Positions 11,483 to 22,494 of a stretch of 64,000 nucleotides of DNA are shown one piece after another. This DNA is from Magicicada septendecula (lineage: Eukaryota > Arthropoda > Insecta > Hemiptera > Cicadidae). Under the pieces are notes generated by a model. It saw only the letters and a program-made list of their open reading frames with translations, did no database searches and was not told the origin of the DNA. Numbering within the stretch: position 1 is the stretch's first letter; every line of letters begins with the position of its first letter. The stretch covers positions 48,350,344 to 48,414,343 of the forward strand of contig CM068370.1 in the NCBI GenBank assembly GCA_034769895.1, in the 5' to 3' direction. The translations under genes were made by a program, and so were the position numbers.

Positions 11483-11952
11483 TGTCACAGGACAAATGGC
11501 GCCAATCGTACACACTATAGTTTTTTAGGCCCTTAAAAGGACCGTTTGCCCGAGCCGCGCTGTGATGTTCGGCGGCTGCGTCCGCTGTTCCGGGCGTGCT
11601 GCGGTTCTCTTCTTTCGGCAGCGGTATGTAGAGCCCGCTGCTGTCCCAGTCGATGTCCATCACTGCTTCTCCTGCGTTCTCCATTCTTCCTTCTTCCTTT
11701 TCTTCCAGCTGGCTTGACGACGTCCAATGGAGTGCGCCAAAAATTTTTAGCGGCGCTGTTTTTATGCCCTGACAGGTCGTATGCCACGAACCTATCAGAG
11801 TGCCGCTGGTCCCTGGTTGGCTCGCCTCGAGCACGTTAGATGGTCACGTTGAGGCCAATCAAGCTGCTGCCGATCCTTGATTGGGTCGCCTCGCCTTCTC
11901 GTGTCACGTCTCGGCTGGCGCCGAGAGCAGATCTTCGCCTCGCTATGTCACA
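11483..11952 (-). repeat. F right (5') LTR
   Basis: 470 bp, minus strand TGTGACATAGC...CCTGTGACA, bounded by the PBS on one side and AT-rich DNA on the other. Confidence 0.85.
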
Positions 11953-12430
11953 ATCTAATAACAAATTTATCTTGATCTCTCGATCACATATAACAAAATT
12001 CGAACTTATGAACATTGGTTAACTGCCTCACACTTCATTCTATGACAGTCATTGAATAACACCATTTGTTTCATTATTTTTCATGAACTCAACACATATT
12101 TGATATAACATCACATAAACTTTATCATAACATTTTTGTCATAATATAATACTTTTTTAACACAAAATTCTTATCTGTTATTACCATAAATTAAGTCATC
12201 GTTTCATTTTTCTGTTTTGTTTTTTATTAAACATATATCATTAGCTATTATTTATTTTACAGGTTCGTTTATTCTATTCAACACTACCTTGCATTCTTAT
12301 TTATTTTGTCTATGACTATAATTGTCATAATTGGGTCTCTGTTTTATTATGGGATTAAGTATCAATTTATTTATCAATCTGTGAATCTTCTTTTATGTAG
12401 CATAAATGCTATCATTTTTGTTGCGCTACA
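11953..12430. other. AT-rich tail of G, no gene seen
   Basis: About 480 bp between F and the right end of G. The last bases (TTGTTGCGCTACA) resemble the end of G's left LTR (TATGTTGCGTTACA), but I could not align the rest to 3383-5669 by eye. It may be a diverged LTR end or unrelated DNA. Confidence 0.4.
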
Positions 12431-12834
12431 ATATGTGTGTTAGTTTCCCCTTGGGTTCTATCTGTCTCCTCTTCATTCTTCCTCTTCTTCATTTTCTTCA
12501 TCCCGGTTCGGTTCTCCTATTCTTCTCTCCTGGTTTAAATTCTGTTTAATTGTAGGGATCTGTTCTCTTCTTCTGGTTCTTCTTTAGTTCTGTGTCCATC
12601 ATTGTTTTGTCTATCATATTTTTCTTAAGTATGTTACGTGGTTCCCTTCTGTACGTTTGGGTTGTTGGCTCAATCACTTGGGTTGGGTAATATCGTTGTA
12701 CGTCTTGTCAAAGTATTTACATTTTAATCATTTTTTAAACATTTTATTTCATATGAAGTAATTTTATATCAAGAATTATCTTTTTTATCACTGGTACGGG
12801 ATTTGGCTTAATTGTATCGTTACATAATGCCTCT

Positions 12835-12853
12835 CCTCTAAAATTGATCATTT
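12835..12853 (-). other. E polypurine tract
   Basis: Minus strand TTTTAGAGGAGAGGCATTA directly before the LTR start TGTAACGATAC. Confidence 0.75.
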
Positions 12854-13243
12854 TAATAAAACACTAGCATAGTTTTGTATGAAATTATCAGTTATAGATA
12901 ACGTTTTTCCTCCTCTTCCTTGTTTGTTTCTCCATTCTCCATTCCTCTTCTTACTTAATTCACTCCATTTTATTTGGATCTGTTTTTATTTATTTCCATT
13001 GGTGCATTTTCCCTCATACACAAATTTTCCCCTAACTTTTATATAGTAGCTGGTTTCTCCCATTACTACTCATTTTTCTGAGACTAGAGGCACATCTTCT
13101 CTACTCAGTTCATTTGGATTGCTGGACTTTTCAAAAGTCAATCTTAAATCTTTGTCAACTTGTGACTTAATAATAATAATATAATATAATATACTTTGGG
13201 ATTGTCCACCTTGTGGTTTGTTTTTAGATCATTTTGTCATTAC
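12854..13243. other. E 3' UTR, left part; no gene seen
   Basis: AT-rich sequence with a short TAATAATAATATAATA run near 13165-13190. It ends in GTCATTAC, the left target duplication of the hAT element. Confidence 0.5.
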
Positions 13244-13713
13244 CAGTGGTGCCGATCCCCCCCAAGCCCTATGTTGCTTCCCCCCCAACTCCAGGCTCGA
13301 TTACTAAAAAAAAAAGCTCTTTTTATAATGGATCACAATTTAGCATTTTCAGTAAAACGTGATTAGTTTTACAGTATACAGTATCAAATCTCAATCACTT
13401 CATTGGAAAAATACTTAGATTTGCAACTTTAATGCCTTACTTAAATTTGTTCCCTTAATAAAATGTTATAAACAATTCCGTCCTTTTATAGACTTAAAAA
13501 ATCTAAACGCAAATTTCTATTGCACACTGTACTTTATTAATACAGTAAGTAAAAAAAAAAAATGGATGTCAAAATTACATTATAAATAAATCTATATCTA
13601 TCTATCTACTACAATATTTTAAGCTTACAATCACAACATTTTTGTTATCTGAAGTTGAAATATAACTTATAAGTAAGAAAAAAATTATAATATTAATAAT
13701 CAGTGTTGTGTTT

Positions 13714-14082
13714 TTAGGTGTTCAATAATATTTGTTGTCTTTGTTTGGTGGAAAAGGCAAACTTGTCAATGATTTCTTCGTGCGGAATCTTGCTTAAAAC
13801 TTCAGACTCACTACATAAAATTAACAAACTTTTTAACCATGTATCACTCATGCTCGTTCTAAGACGATTTTTGACAATTTTGATGCGGTTCATGGTTCTC
13901 TCTGCCGAACAGCTTGTTACGGAAAGAGATAAAAGAATCTTGTAGAGTCTATTTAAATTTGGAAACCCAGAAAGTTGCAGGAGGCATCTGTACGGTTTTA
14001 TAAATCCTCGTCGTAGCCAAAGCTCCAGAGTTGTCTTACAGGACTTGTAAACAAGGTCGTTTATTAGTTGTTTATGCTGCAA
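13714..14082 (-). pseudogene. hAT transposase, C-terminal dimerisation domain
   Basis: 122 open codons. The stretch LSVTSCSAERTMNRIKIVKN matches the hAT C-terminal dimerisation signature (P-V-T-S-x-S-A-E-R-x-F-S-x-L-x-x-I-K), followed by LRTSMSD and LKSLLIL as in ZMYM-like/hAT transposases. This domain lets transposase subunits oligomerise; the BED zinc finger and the catalytic RNase H-like DDE core that precede it in a full protein (usually 600-800 residues) are not found upstream inside the element. The start shown is simply the first Met of the open stretch. Clearly non-functional as a transposase. Confidence 0.88.
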
Positions 14083-14378
14083 TTTATTTCTTAACGAAGG
14101 AAATACGTAAATTTTGGGTTAAAAAGGTAATTGTAAGTAAATATAACAAAATATTTCTCAAAACAATAAAATCGAACTTTGTGTTTTTCAAAATTTCCGC
14201 CTTATATAAAAATCCCTCCTTAAGGCGTTTCAATAAAGCGTTGTTTTTCCCAATCAAACGTCTTAACTTTATTTTTATCAAAATTATTAGTGTGCAAGTC
14301 CAAAACAATAAATCGAACTTTGTGTTTTTCAAAATTCCCTCGCACACAAAAAGTCCGCACATGTGAAAGCACCCTCGT

Positions 14379-14749
14379 AGTATAATATTTTAGTGTACAA
14401 AATAAAGCTTTATATGTAAATTTATCAAATAAGCGATTATTTGAAAATAAATGTAGATAAATAAGGAAAGTGAGACTGCTCAAGTTGTACACGAGAAAAT
14501 TTTTTGAAGCAGCAAAATAATTAAAGAACTTTAGGTCATTTGAAAGCGTCTGTTCCACCTACGTAGGGAACTTCCATTCGCTTTCAAACGATCTAATTTT
14601 CTTTAAGTATTTTATGACTTCAAAAAATTGTTTAGCCTACAACTTGACCAGTCTCGCCTTCTTTGTTTTTCAATATGTATTTACAAATAATCGCTTTTTT
14701 AATAAATTAAAATATAAAGCTGTATTTTGTACACTAAAATTATTGTACT
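14379..14749. repeat. Long imperfect palindrome nested in the hAT element
   Basis: Two arms of about 165-180 bp in inverted orientation around a centre near 14560. The left arm runs from AGTATAATATTTTAGTGTAC and the right arm ends GTACACTAAAATTATTGTACT. Matching internal landmarks include AAATAAGCGATTATTTG against CAAATAATCGCTTTTTT, and ATTTGAAAGC against GCTTTCAAACG. It resembles a foldback or miniature inverted-repeat element that went into the hAT. No obvious target duplication. Confidence 0.65.
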
Positions 14750-14962
14750 GTGATTCGTGGATGTCTCATCACGTGATACACCATGCAGCCCCCTTAAGCA
14801 AGCTTTGACGCAAATTGCGACCAGGAAATACGTTCTCACATTGTATTCGGTATTTTTAGTAATAGTAAATTTCATAAAACAGTAAAAAAATCCCCCCCAA
14901 AAACTTTTCAAATGTCGCCAATGGCGACACGATACCCCCCTGTAGGCACCCCTGGTCATTAC

Positions 14963-15695
14963 TACTCATTCTTCCTTCCGCTATACCTTAACTATACACT
15001 AACATCTGCTTATACACTTGGTTATTTTTATCTTTATTCATATGTTAATTTCATCATATCTCACTTTTCATTATTTTGTTTTCAATGCTCGTTGTGATCA
15101 TCTTAATTGTCTTAGACATTTTTTTTTTTTTTTCTTAATCATTTAGCAGAATTCTGCTTTAGCCATATCTGTATATTGGTTTTATACATAATCTCCCTCT
15201 CTCCTTGTACCAGGTATGATTTTATTTTATTTTTTTCTTATAATACTGTTGATTCAGTATAATTTCAAGTATTTATCTCAGTAATTTGAGCTTGATTTTA
15301 TTTTTGTTTATTTTACTCTGTATTCAACATCATTTTCGATAATTCTTTGGTAAGTTAATGGTCTTACCTTAAAGGAATGTTTGTAGCGTATTCCTTTTTA
15401 GTTATTTTTTGTTTTAATTATAATTGTAAGTTTGTGCTTCTTACATTTTTATTATATAGGAATGTGTGTAACTTATTCCTTATTATCTCACTTTTTACTT
15501 CATACTTCATACCTCAATTTTTGTTATATTTTAAATTGATTTAAATTTAAAGGAATTTGTATAACTGTTTCCTTTGTTTTTTTTTCATTATTATAAGACT
15601 TTTTTATTGTTCCGCATATATCATCTAAATAAGTTAGTAAGCTGCTCTTACAATCTCTTTTGGAATTTTGAAATATGTTTCATTTCACGATGGTT
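14963..15695 (-). repeat. E 3' UTR with short stem-loops at about 90-bp spacing
   Basis: No protein. Three stem-loop motifs of the type AAGGAAT...ATTCCTT start near 15371, 15456 and 15549, and GTAAG...CTTAC motifs occur near 15350, 15426 and 15637 (the last as GTAAG-N5-CTTAC). The spacing of about 85-93 bp suggests decayed tandem repeats. The same GTAAG-N5-CTTAC motif recurs at the same relative place, just after pol, in element D. A poly(T) run of 13 lies near 15121-15133. Confidence 0.55.
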
Positions 15696-18600
15696 TTATT
15701 CTTCTTCGTAAAACTTTTTTATCGAAGTTTGGTTATAGACTCCCTTGATTTTCCTTGTATTGATATTACTGATCTGGTAAGTATTATTACCATTGTCTCT
15801 TGTGATGATATACGGACCAGTGTATAGCAATAATAATTTCTTTGCTATACCTTCCATTGTACTTGGCAGTTCACGATTTTTAATTAGTATTTTTTCTCCC
15901 TCTTTATATTTGATTATTTTGGGTTGGTTCTTTGCATATTTGGCCCTTTGTTTCTCAATTTTTTCCGCTATTAGGCTGTACCATTTGTTTTTGTCATACG
16001 GGTCTTCTGGATCTTTTGGGAATTCTATTATCTCTTGTATCTCTCTGTTTGGCTTCCTCTCGAACATCATCAAGTAAGGGGTACTTTCAGTGAATTGGTG
16101 ATAACTGATATTTAAAAACACTTCGGTTGAAGGTAAATACTTGTACCATTCTCTCTGGTTGTTATAACAATAGTTCTCAAAATGCGTCCCACCTCCCTCA
16201 ACATTCTTTCTGCGGGATTGCTGCTAGGGTGGTAGACTGATGTTTTATAAGTTTTAATATTTAGTTTTAATAATTCTTCTCTCCACTTCCTTCCTTTAAA
16301 TTGCGTTCCATGATCTGTTATTAACATGTACGGTCTTCCAATCTCTATTATGTATTTATTTTTGATAATATCTAATATTTTCTTTGTTGTGGCTCTGTTT
16401 ATAGCATATAATTTGGTGTACTTGGTGTAATGGTCAAGTATGATAACAATGAATTTGTAGCCATGTCGTCCTCCGCTACGTGGGAATGGTCCACATATGT
16501 CGAGGAACGCCTTCTCTAATTTGGCACTTGATGTGATGGGTATCATCGTTCCATCTTTCCTTTCGTTATTGGTTTTGACCATCTGACACAATGTGCAGGT
16601 TTCTATGTTTTTACTTACTTTTCTTGCGATATTTTTTATGAACAAATCTTCCTCTAAAGCTTTTACCATTTTAATTGTTCCCATGTGGCCGTATCTCACA
16701 TGATAATCTTTGATGATTTGATTTTCTAATGATTGAGGAATTACTAGTTTCCAAGTGTCTTGGTTCTTTTTTGTTTTTATAAATAAAATATTATTGTATA
16801 CACAGTAAAATTGGTTAATAATGGCTTCAGACTCCATCAGTCTTTTTCTGATGTTGGATATTTTTGTATCTTGCTCTTGTTGCAACACTAATTGGTTCAT
16901 AATATCTTCCACGTCTTTCCTATCCTTCAATATATAATACACTTTTGCTATCTTCCCCTTTTCTCCTTCAAATGTCTGATTTACTACATTTATTCTGGAC
17001 AATACATCAGCCACTATATTTTTTCGTCCTGAAATATATTCCCATGTAATATGGTATTCTTGCAAAGCAAGTATCCATCGAGTAAGTCGGCCATGATTCA
17101 ACTTACATTGTTTTAGAAACGATATTGATTTATGATCGCTTCGGACCGTGATATTATATCCAAGTATGTACGTCCTAAACTTGCCGCACGCGAATACTAT
17201 GCTGAGCAACTCCTTTTCTGTAACATTATAGTTACGCTCACAGCTATTAAGTATTCGGCTGGCGAAGCTAATGACTAGGTGATTGCCATCTTCGTCTTCC
17301 TGGTATAATTCTGCGCCTAGACTTACATCACTAGCGTCGCAGTTTAGGTAGAACTGTTTTGCAAAATTAGGGTGGTGTAAAATAACAGTGTCAACAAATT
17401 TTTGTTTGATTAATTTGAGCACTTCTTCTTGTTCCGCTCCCCACGTCCATTTTTCTTTTGAAGATAGTTGTTTGGAAAATTTTGCTGTTAGGTGGGAGTA
17501 ATTGGTCTGAAATTTCCTGTAGTAATTACATACTCCTAGGAAGGATTGCAACTGCTTTTTGTTTCTTGGTGATGGGAAATTTTGTATAGCGTCAACCTTC
17601 TCTTGGGATGGAGAGATTCCCTCTTTGGTTAGGTTGAATCCTAAGAACTTCACTTCTTTAGCAATGAACTTTGATTTGTCTAACTTAAGTGTGATATTGT
17701 TGTTAGATAATTTTTCCAATACATGTCTAACTCTTTCACAGTGTTCGTCCCAGTTTGCTGACGTGATAAGTAGGTCGTCAACGTACACTGTAGTAAATTC
17801 CAGTGCCTCTTGACCTAACACTTGGTCCATGCACTTCACGAACACTGCTACTGAATTTATGAGTCCAAATGGTAGCCTTTTGAACTGGTAGTTTCTACCG
17901 TCAAACATAAAAGCCATGTACTGTCTACTGTGTGGGTGCAGCTCTACCTGCCAATACCCACATACAGTATCCCAGGTGCTAATATATCTGATTCTGTGGA
18001 ATCTCTTCAGAATTTCTTCTATTTCTCCGGGTGAGGTTCTGTCATTTATAATCATCTTATTTATTTCTCGGGCGTCCAGGCAAATTCGTACCTTGCTATT
18101 TTTCTTGGGTATGGCAACTATGGGGCTGGTATATTGAGAATGACTGTACTCAATTATATCTTCGGCAATCATTCTATTTATTTCCATTCTAACTTCGTTT
18201 TTTAGAGAATGTGCTATTGGATATGATTTCCTGTGGCAGTCCACTGGTTCTCGGAATTGAATTTCACATTGGTATCCTTTAACCTTTCCTGGGGTGTTCG
18301 AAAAGACATGCTGATAATCATTATAAATGGTGATTAACTTTTTGGATTGTTGCTCACTAATCTCCTGCATAGGCCGTTCTCTTTGGAAGGTGATAATCTC
18401 TTCTAACTTCTGGTTCCATAAGGTCTTACGCTCCTCCTCCTCTACTATGGTGATAGCTGGCTCATGCCTCTGGCAATAATAACTCTTCAGTTCTGTGTTT
18501 TGGCTTAAAGCAGTTGGACTTGGTACACAATTTATAATGTTCGTGGACCAGGTTCCTTGTTCTGAATTTAACAACACTACTCCCTTCTGCAGGTTTATTA

Positions 18601-19084
18601 CTGCTGAATACCTTCTCAGTATATCACATCCGATGAGCATATTGAAAGGTAGCCCACTTGCCACGAGAAATATAATAGGGATGGTGGATTCTAGATTATC
18701 TAGCTCCAATGACACTTGTTTTCTTACGGTTTTGTTCTGTTTGCCAGTTGCGCCAATGATGATTATATTATTTATTGGCAATGTAGGTATTGGTGTTCGA
18801 GAGTGAGCTTGAATTCTTTCTAATTCAGGCTGGTTAATGAGAGAGATATTAGACCCCGTGTCTACCATGATAATGGTTATGGTACCGTTTATTGTCGCCT
18901 TTATATGAACAATTTCATTATTGTTCTGTGGTAATTGAGTGGCCTCTTCCTCGAGAAGTTCTTCTCGAATATCTTTTAAATAATTGTTGTAAATTATCGT
19001 GATTCCTTTGGTTTTCTTATCTGACATTGTTTGACGTATCAACCCAAGTGATTGGTCATGTGAAGGGCGTTCATACTTTATCAC
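15696..19084 (-). pseudogene. E pol: protease, RT, RNase H, integrase
   Basis: Minus-strand gypsy polyprotein. Approximate residue positions in the long 990-codon part: retropepsin site MVDTGSNISLI (about 73), RT with DTVCGYWQVELH and catalytic YVDDLL (about 435), RNase H NCDASDVSLGAELYQ (about 582), integrase zinc finger HVRYGH...CTLCQM (to about 830), and integrase core LITDHGTQF (about 924) with NPAERMLREVGR. A C-terminal GPYIITRD segment, the GPY module, lies at 15696-16121. The family copies and integrates the element. The gag frame ends a few bases upstream, the usual gypsy gag-pol arrangement. About one break. Confidence 0.93.
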
Positions 19085-19092
19085 TGACCTTT

Positions 19093-21208
19093 TTAGTTTA
19101 AAGGTGGCTGCTGGCTGACGGCCAGGTTGCTTGGCTGGTCGTTCGTTTCATCGTGCGGCACATTTTGCTGGTTATTTCCATTTTGTAGTGGTTCATGGTT
19201 CCTGTTCACTGATGGTCTGTTGTCAGTCTCGTCGGACGCATGGTACCATGGTTCTTGGTGCCAACTTGAGCTGTATCTTCGGTGGTTATTCCGCCTTCTC
19301 CCACTAATAAAATTTACATAACGTCGATTGTCACTCCTGTTTGGGTTGCCCCCGGGTCCCCGGTTGTACTGGTAATTGGGATGATACTGGTTGCCGTAAT
19401 AATTATGGTCATTGGGGTGACCGTTGGTACGTTGTTCAGGCTCCATTCCTCGGTAATTCTCGTTTGGTCGGTTATTACTATTTGGGCTGCTTCTATTATT
19501 GTTTTGATTTCCTGAGTGATGGTTCTGTTGTCCTCGGTTACCAGGCTGATTATTTGGAGGGTGATGCTGATTGTTTCCATTGAATGTTTGTTCTGCATTA
19601 TTATTATTGTTATTTCGGCCCCAGTTATTTCGATTATTGCTTTGTGGATAATTGTATGGTCCATGGAAATTAGGCGTATTGTTGTGTTCATTCCACTTAT
19701 TGTATCTTTGGTTTGTGATCCTGTTTTTTCGATACTGGCTATCGTTCTCCAGGTCCTCCAGTAGACTAACCATTCCTTGGATTGTTTTAATTTGGCCTTG
19801 TCGCCTGGCCTTCTGGATGGCCTCTTCGTAATGATAACCCAGTTGTATCACCAACGACTCCTCCGGTATCCTGGGTTCCAAATTTCTGGCTAAACATACC
19901 TTTCCCAGAAAGTACGATGTTAACGTGTGTCCTCCTTGTGTCTCGTACCTTCCGTTACTGATGTCATTGCGGACCACATTCTGTGTTGATTCGGACCAAT
20001 ACTTCTCCCTGAACTGTTTCTTGAACTCTTGGGTATCATTGATCTCAGGTCTTGTGGCCGTCCACCAATTGTCATGGGTGTCACGGAACATCTCGTCGAT
20101 CATACTTCTCACACTGGACCATCTGGTTTCCCTGTTCTTCTCTATCAGCTCTTCTACTCGTTTGAGGAATTCTATTGGGTTTCTCCGGTAGCTACGAAAA
20201 TTAATCATTTCTCGATTCTCACTGGTTATGAACTGTGTGTGATTATAAGGTTTTTCTCTTAATGCATCTAATTCTTCCTGCATCTGTTTCTCTCGCATAC
20301 TGATTCCCTGGATTTTTTCTCGGTTTTCTCGGGTCAGTCCGTCTATTTTATCTATGACGGTGTACACTTTCTCCACCCGATTGTTTACATCCAGTTGTAG
20401 CTCTTGGTGCCTCTCCTCCAGTTCCTTGACCACTTCCTGTTTATTCTTCTGGCACCCTTCAGTAAGGACTTGGTAGAATTCCGTCGCTCTTAATTTACCT
20501 TCCTCCTCAACGTTGATAATTTTATTATTTAATTCTTCTCTGATTTGTATCACTGTTTCGTTGGTCTCCGTTACCGTTTGTCTAATCTCTTCTCGACATT
20601 CGACAAGTTGTTGCTTCCATTCCTCCTTGGTTTTCTTACTTTCTTCCTCGATTTTCCGTTGGAGAACATCATGATTAGTTTCCATCTTTTTGTTTACTAT
20701 CTCCAGATCCTTCTTGATCTGTTTCTTCAGCTCCTCGCTCTTCTTCTCCAATGCCTCCTGACTTCTCTTCAAGTCTTCATGGTTGCTCTCTATTTTGTCA
20801 TTCAGGAATTCTATACTCTCCTTCATTTGCTTCTTCAATTCTTCACTGTTTAGGTCTAGTTTTTCTAATTTTTTATTCAAATCTTCGCTGTTTAGGTCTA
20901 GTTTTTCTAATCTTTTATTTAAATCTTCATGGCTCCTGTTCATTTGTCCAAATTGTTCCATCATGAACTTCATCATGCTATTCTTCTGCCGGTTTGACTG
21001 GTTGTTCAGTCACCATGGCTTCTGCTTCTATTTCCGGTTCAGGTGGATTAGGATTTTCCATTTGGTCCTCCTGTGGGTTTTCTTCTGACAATTCTCCAGT
21101 CGTTTCCTCCACTTCTACTTCCTCAATTTCCTCCATTTCTTCTGGGTTTCCTTCTTGGTTTGGTGCTTCCTTCCCTTTGCGCCTCATAACCATACCGTGT
21201 CTATTCAT
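19093..21208 (-). pseudogene. E gag: coiled-coil, capsid-like core, Asn-rich tail
   Basis: Minus-strand gag beginning near 21208 with an acidic Glu-rich N-terminus. Next comes a very long charged coiled coil (about 240 residues) containing a near-exact repeat LEKLDLNSEDLNKK / LEKLDLNSEELKK. A gag core follows, with FRSYRRNPIEFLKRVEELIE, then NWWTATRPEINDTQEFKKQF and YFLGKVCLARNLEP. The C-terminal quarter is dominated by Asn, Gln, Arg and Tyr. No CCHC zinc knuckle is visible, so RNA binding may rest on the Arg/Asn-rich tail (inference). The same architecture is found in D. About one break. Confidence 0.85.
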
Positions 21209-21236
21209 GATCGCCGCTAGTTATTCTTCCTAGCCG

Positions 21237-21254
21237 CACGTTGCTGGTCGCCAA
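21237..21254 (-). other. E primer-binding site
   Basis: Minus strand TTGGCGACCAGCAA two bases after the LTR end. It has a TGG start, as for the complement of a tRNA 3' end. Confidence 0.7.
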
Positions 21255-21256
21255 TA

Positions 21257-22494
21257 TGTAATTGTTTAAATTACGTGTGTTGGTACTTCCTTTACTCTTA
21301 AAGCCCCTCGTTGGGTTCATCAATATGTAACTGGTTATTTGGGTCGTACCTGTTAAAATGTATCACACTTGTTTATATGGTGTATTAGTGTGAATGTAGT
21401 GTGTTTGCCTCACACTGGTCGTTACATAAATCGACGTCACTACTGGAGTCCGTAGCATTGTCAATGTTACCAGTACAACCTACCTGTTAAATCATAGGGA
21501 TTGCTATTCCCGGGTGGCGCCAAATTGTTTCTGTTAAAACAATTAAAATATTTAATTTTTAAGATAATACGTGATATTAGCATAGACAGCTGTGACGTTC
21601 GAATTGTTCCCGCTGCTACACAGGTTGTCGACTCGGCCACTCGTGATGAGCGCTAGTTGGCTGTTGCTTAAAACTTCGCTAACACACATATATTCTACAA
21701 AAATCCTATGAAATAACAAGATAGTAATGTTCTGTCCTGCGTTTTTTAATACAAATTTAATTATCAATAAATATGACAAATGAATCGTAAATAATTTTAT
21801 AATACTATGCTCCGGCTTAGAGCTTGAAACACAAAATATCTCAGAGTTGGCAAAATTGATTTCAAAACATTATCGTTCAGTCACTTTCAATAAATTACTA
21901 TGTTTTTTAAAATCTGGAGTTCTTTTGATCATGAAAATAGACATAAACGTTGATTACATCAAAAAAGTACACTACCATACCTTATACGTACTTAGGATTT
22001 ATAATGTGTTTGTACAATTTGTTCAGTAGTGTCGTATTTCTGTTACAGTAGTTGTCTATAAACATACAATCCTTCCCTTATATATATATGTGTTAGTTTC
22101 CTCTTGGGTTTTATCTGTCTCCTCTTCATTCTTCCTCTTCTTCATTTTCTTCATCTTCCGTCGTCTTCATCCCGGTTCGGTTCTCCTCTTCTTCACTCCT
22201 GGTTTAAATTCTGTTTAATTGTAGGGATCTGTTCTCTTCTTCTAGTTCTTCTTTAGTTCTGTGTCCATCATTGTTTTGTCTATCATATTTTTCTTAAGTA
22301 TGTTACGTGGTTCCCTTCTGTATGTTTGGGTTGTTGGCTCAATCACTTGGGTTGGGTAATTATCGTTGTACGTCTTGTCAAAGTATTTAGATTTTAATCA
22401 TTTTTTAAACTTTTTATTTCATATGAAGTAATTTTATATCAAGAATTATCTTTTTTATCACTGGTACGGGATTTGGCTTAATTGTATCGTTACA
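21257..22494 (-). repeat. E right (5') LTR, short form
   Basis: TGTAATTG...TCGTTACA, about 1.24 kb. It matches both ends of the 3.04-kb LTR form but lacks its central part. It is followed directly by AATT and D pol. Confidence 0.85.

Larger units (their letters stand above)
7256..11952 (-). mobile_element. Ty3/gypsy LTR retrotransposon F (broken, GC-rich)
   Basis: Minus-strand element with a complete 5' LTR on the right (11483-11952), PBS, gag, pol (protease, RT, RNase H, integrase), polypurine tract and only about 46 bp of the 3' LTR on the left. LTR ends are TGTGACA...TGTGACA. It is interrupted inside pol by a LINE tail, and the rest of its left LTR is not found beyond the other LINE. Several breaks overall. 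Base composition is far richer in G and C than the surrounding elements. The 46 bp of left LTR match the right LTR exactly, but this is too short to date it. Confidence 0.9.
3383..12430 (-). mobile_element. LTR retroelement G, mostly LTR sequence, inserted in E's left LTR
   Basis: Comparison with the uninterrupted LTR near 39820-39870 shows that 3383-12430 is extra sequence. It begins TGTAATAG and ends TTGCGCTACA, flanked by ATAT at 3379-3382 and 12431-12434. A left LTR of about 2.29 kb (3383-5669) ends in TTGCGTTACA and is followed by a minus-strand polypurine tract, so G lies on the minus strand. Almost no internal region is left. The part right of 5858 repeats sequence from the start of the left LTR, then gives way to a LINE, element F and 0.48 kb of unmatched DNA. 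Broken; no G coding sequence is recognisable. Confidence 0.65.
744..12834 (-). repeat. E left (3') LTR, split by element G
   Basis: The LTR occupies 744-3382 and 12435-12834, about 3.04 kb in total. It matches the solo copy at 31847-40258 (also about 3.04 kb without its insert) almost throughout. It is AT-rich. The reading frames near 1039-1275 and 1334-1516 recur in all three LTR copies, but they look like nothing known and are probably chance ORFs kept by recent common descent. A PBS-like TTTGGCGCCACCCGGG lies inside it on the minus strand at about 995-1012. Confidence 0.85.
13244..14954 (-). mobile_element. hAT-superfamily DNA transposon, internally reduced
   Basis: 1711 bp bounded by imperfect terminal inverted repeats: left CAGTGGTGCCGATCCCCCCC, right (reverse complement) CAGGGGTGCCTACAGGGGGG. 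It is flanked by a perfect 8-bp duplication, GTCATTAC, at 13236-13243 and 14955-14962. CAG(G/T)G ends and 8-bp duplications are the hAT hallmark, and the only coding piece is a hAT transposase C-terminus. Full autonomous hATs are about 2.5-5 kb, so this copy could not move by itself. It carries a 42-bp direct repeat (about 14160-14203 and 14300-14342) and a nested palindromic insert at 14379-14749. Confidence 0.9.
744..22494 (-). mobile_element. Ty3/gypsy LTR retrotransposon E (broken, nested)
   Basis: E has LTRs at both ends: 744-12834 (3' LTR, about 3.04 kb once the nested G is removed) and 21257-22494 (5' LTR, a short form of about 1.24 kb). Between them on the minus strand are, in order, a PBS (about 21237-21254), gag (19093-21208), pol (15696-19084), a repeat-bearing 3' UTR and a polypurine tract (12835-12853). 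LTR ends read TGTAA...TCGTTACA. The coding part has about two breaks and the element carries two large insertions (G in an LTR, hAT in the 3' UTR). The LTRs differ by a few percent by eye. The right flank AATT is D pol sequence; the left flank does not match it, so the left edge has been rearranged. Confidence 0.85.

Noticed and set aside
7550-11540. Many GC-rich plus-strand ORFs of 75-140 codons across F
   Set aside because: All are antisense or out-of-frame shadows of F gag and pol.
14084-14558. 92- and 112-codon minus-strand ORFs upstream of the hAT transposase tail
   Set aside because: They run through direct repeats and the palindrome arm and show no transposase motifs.
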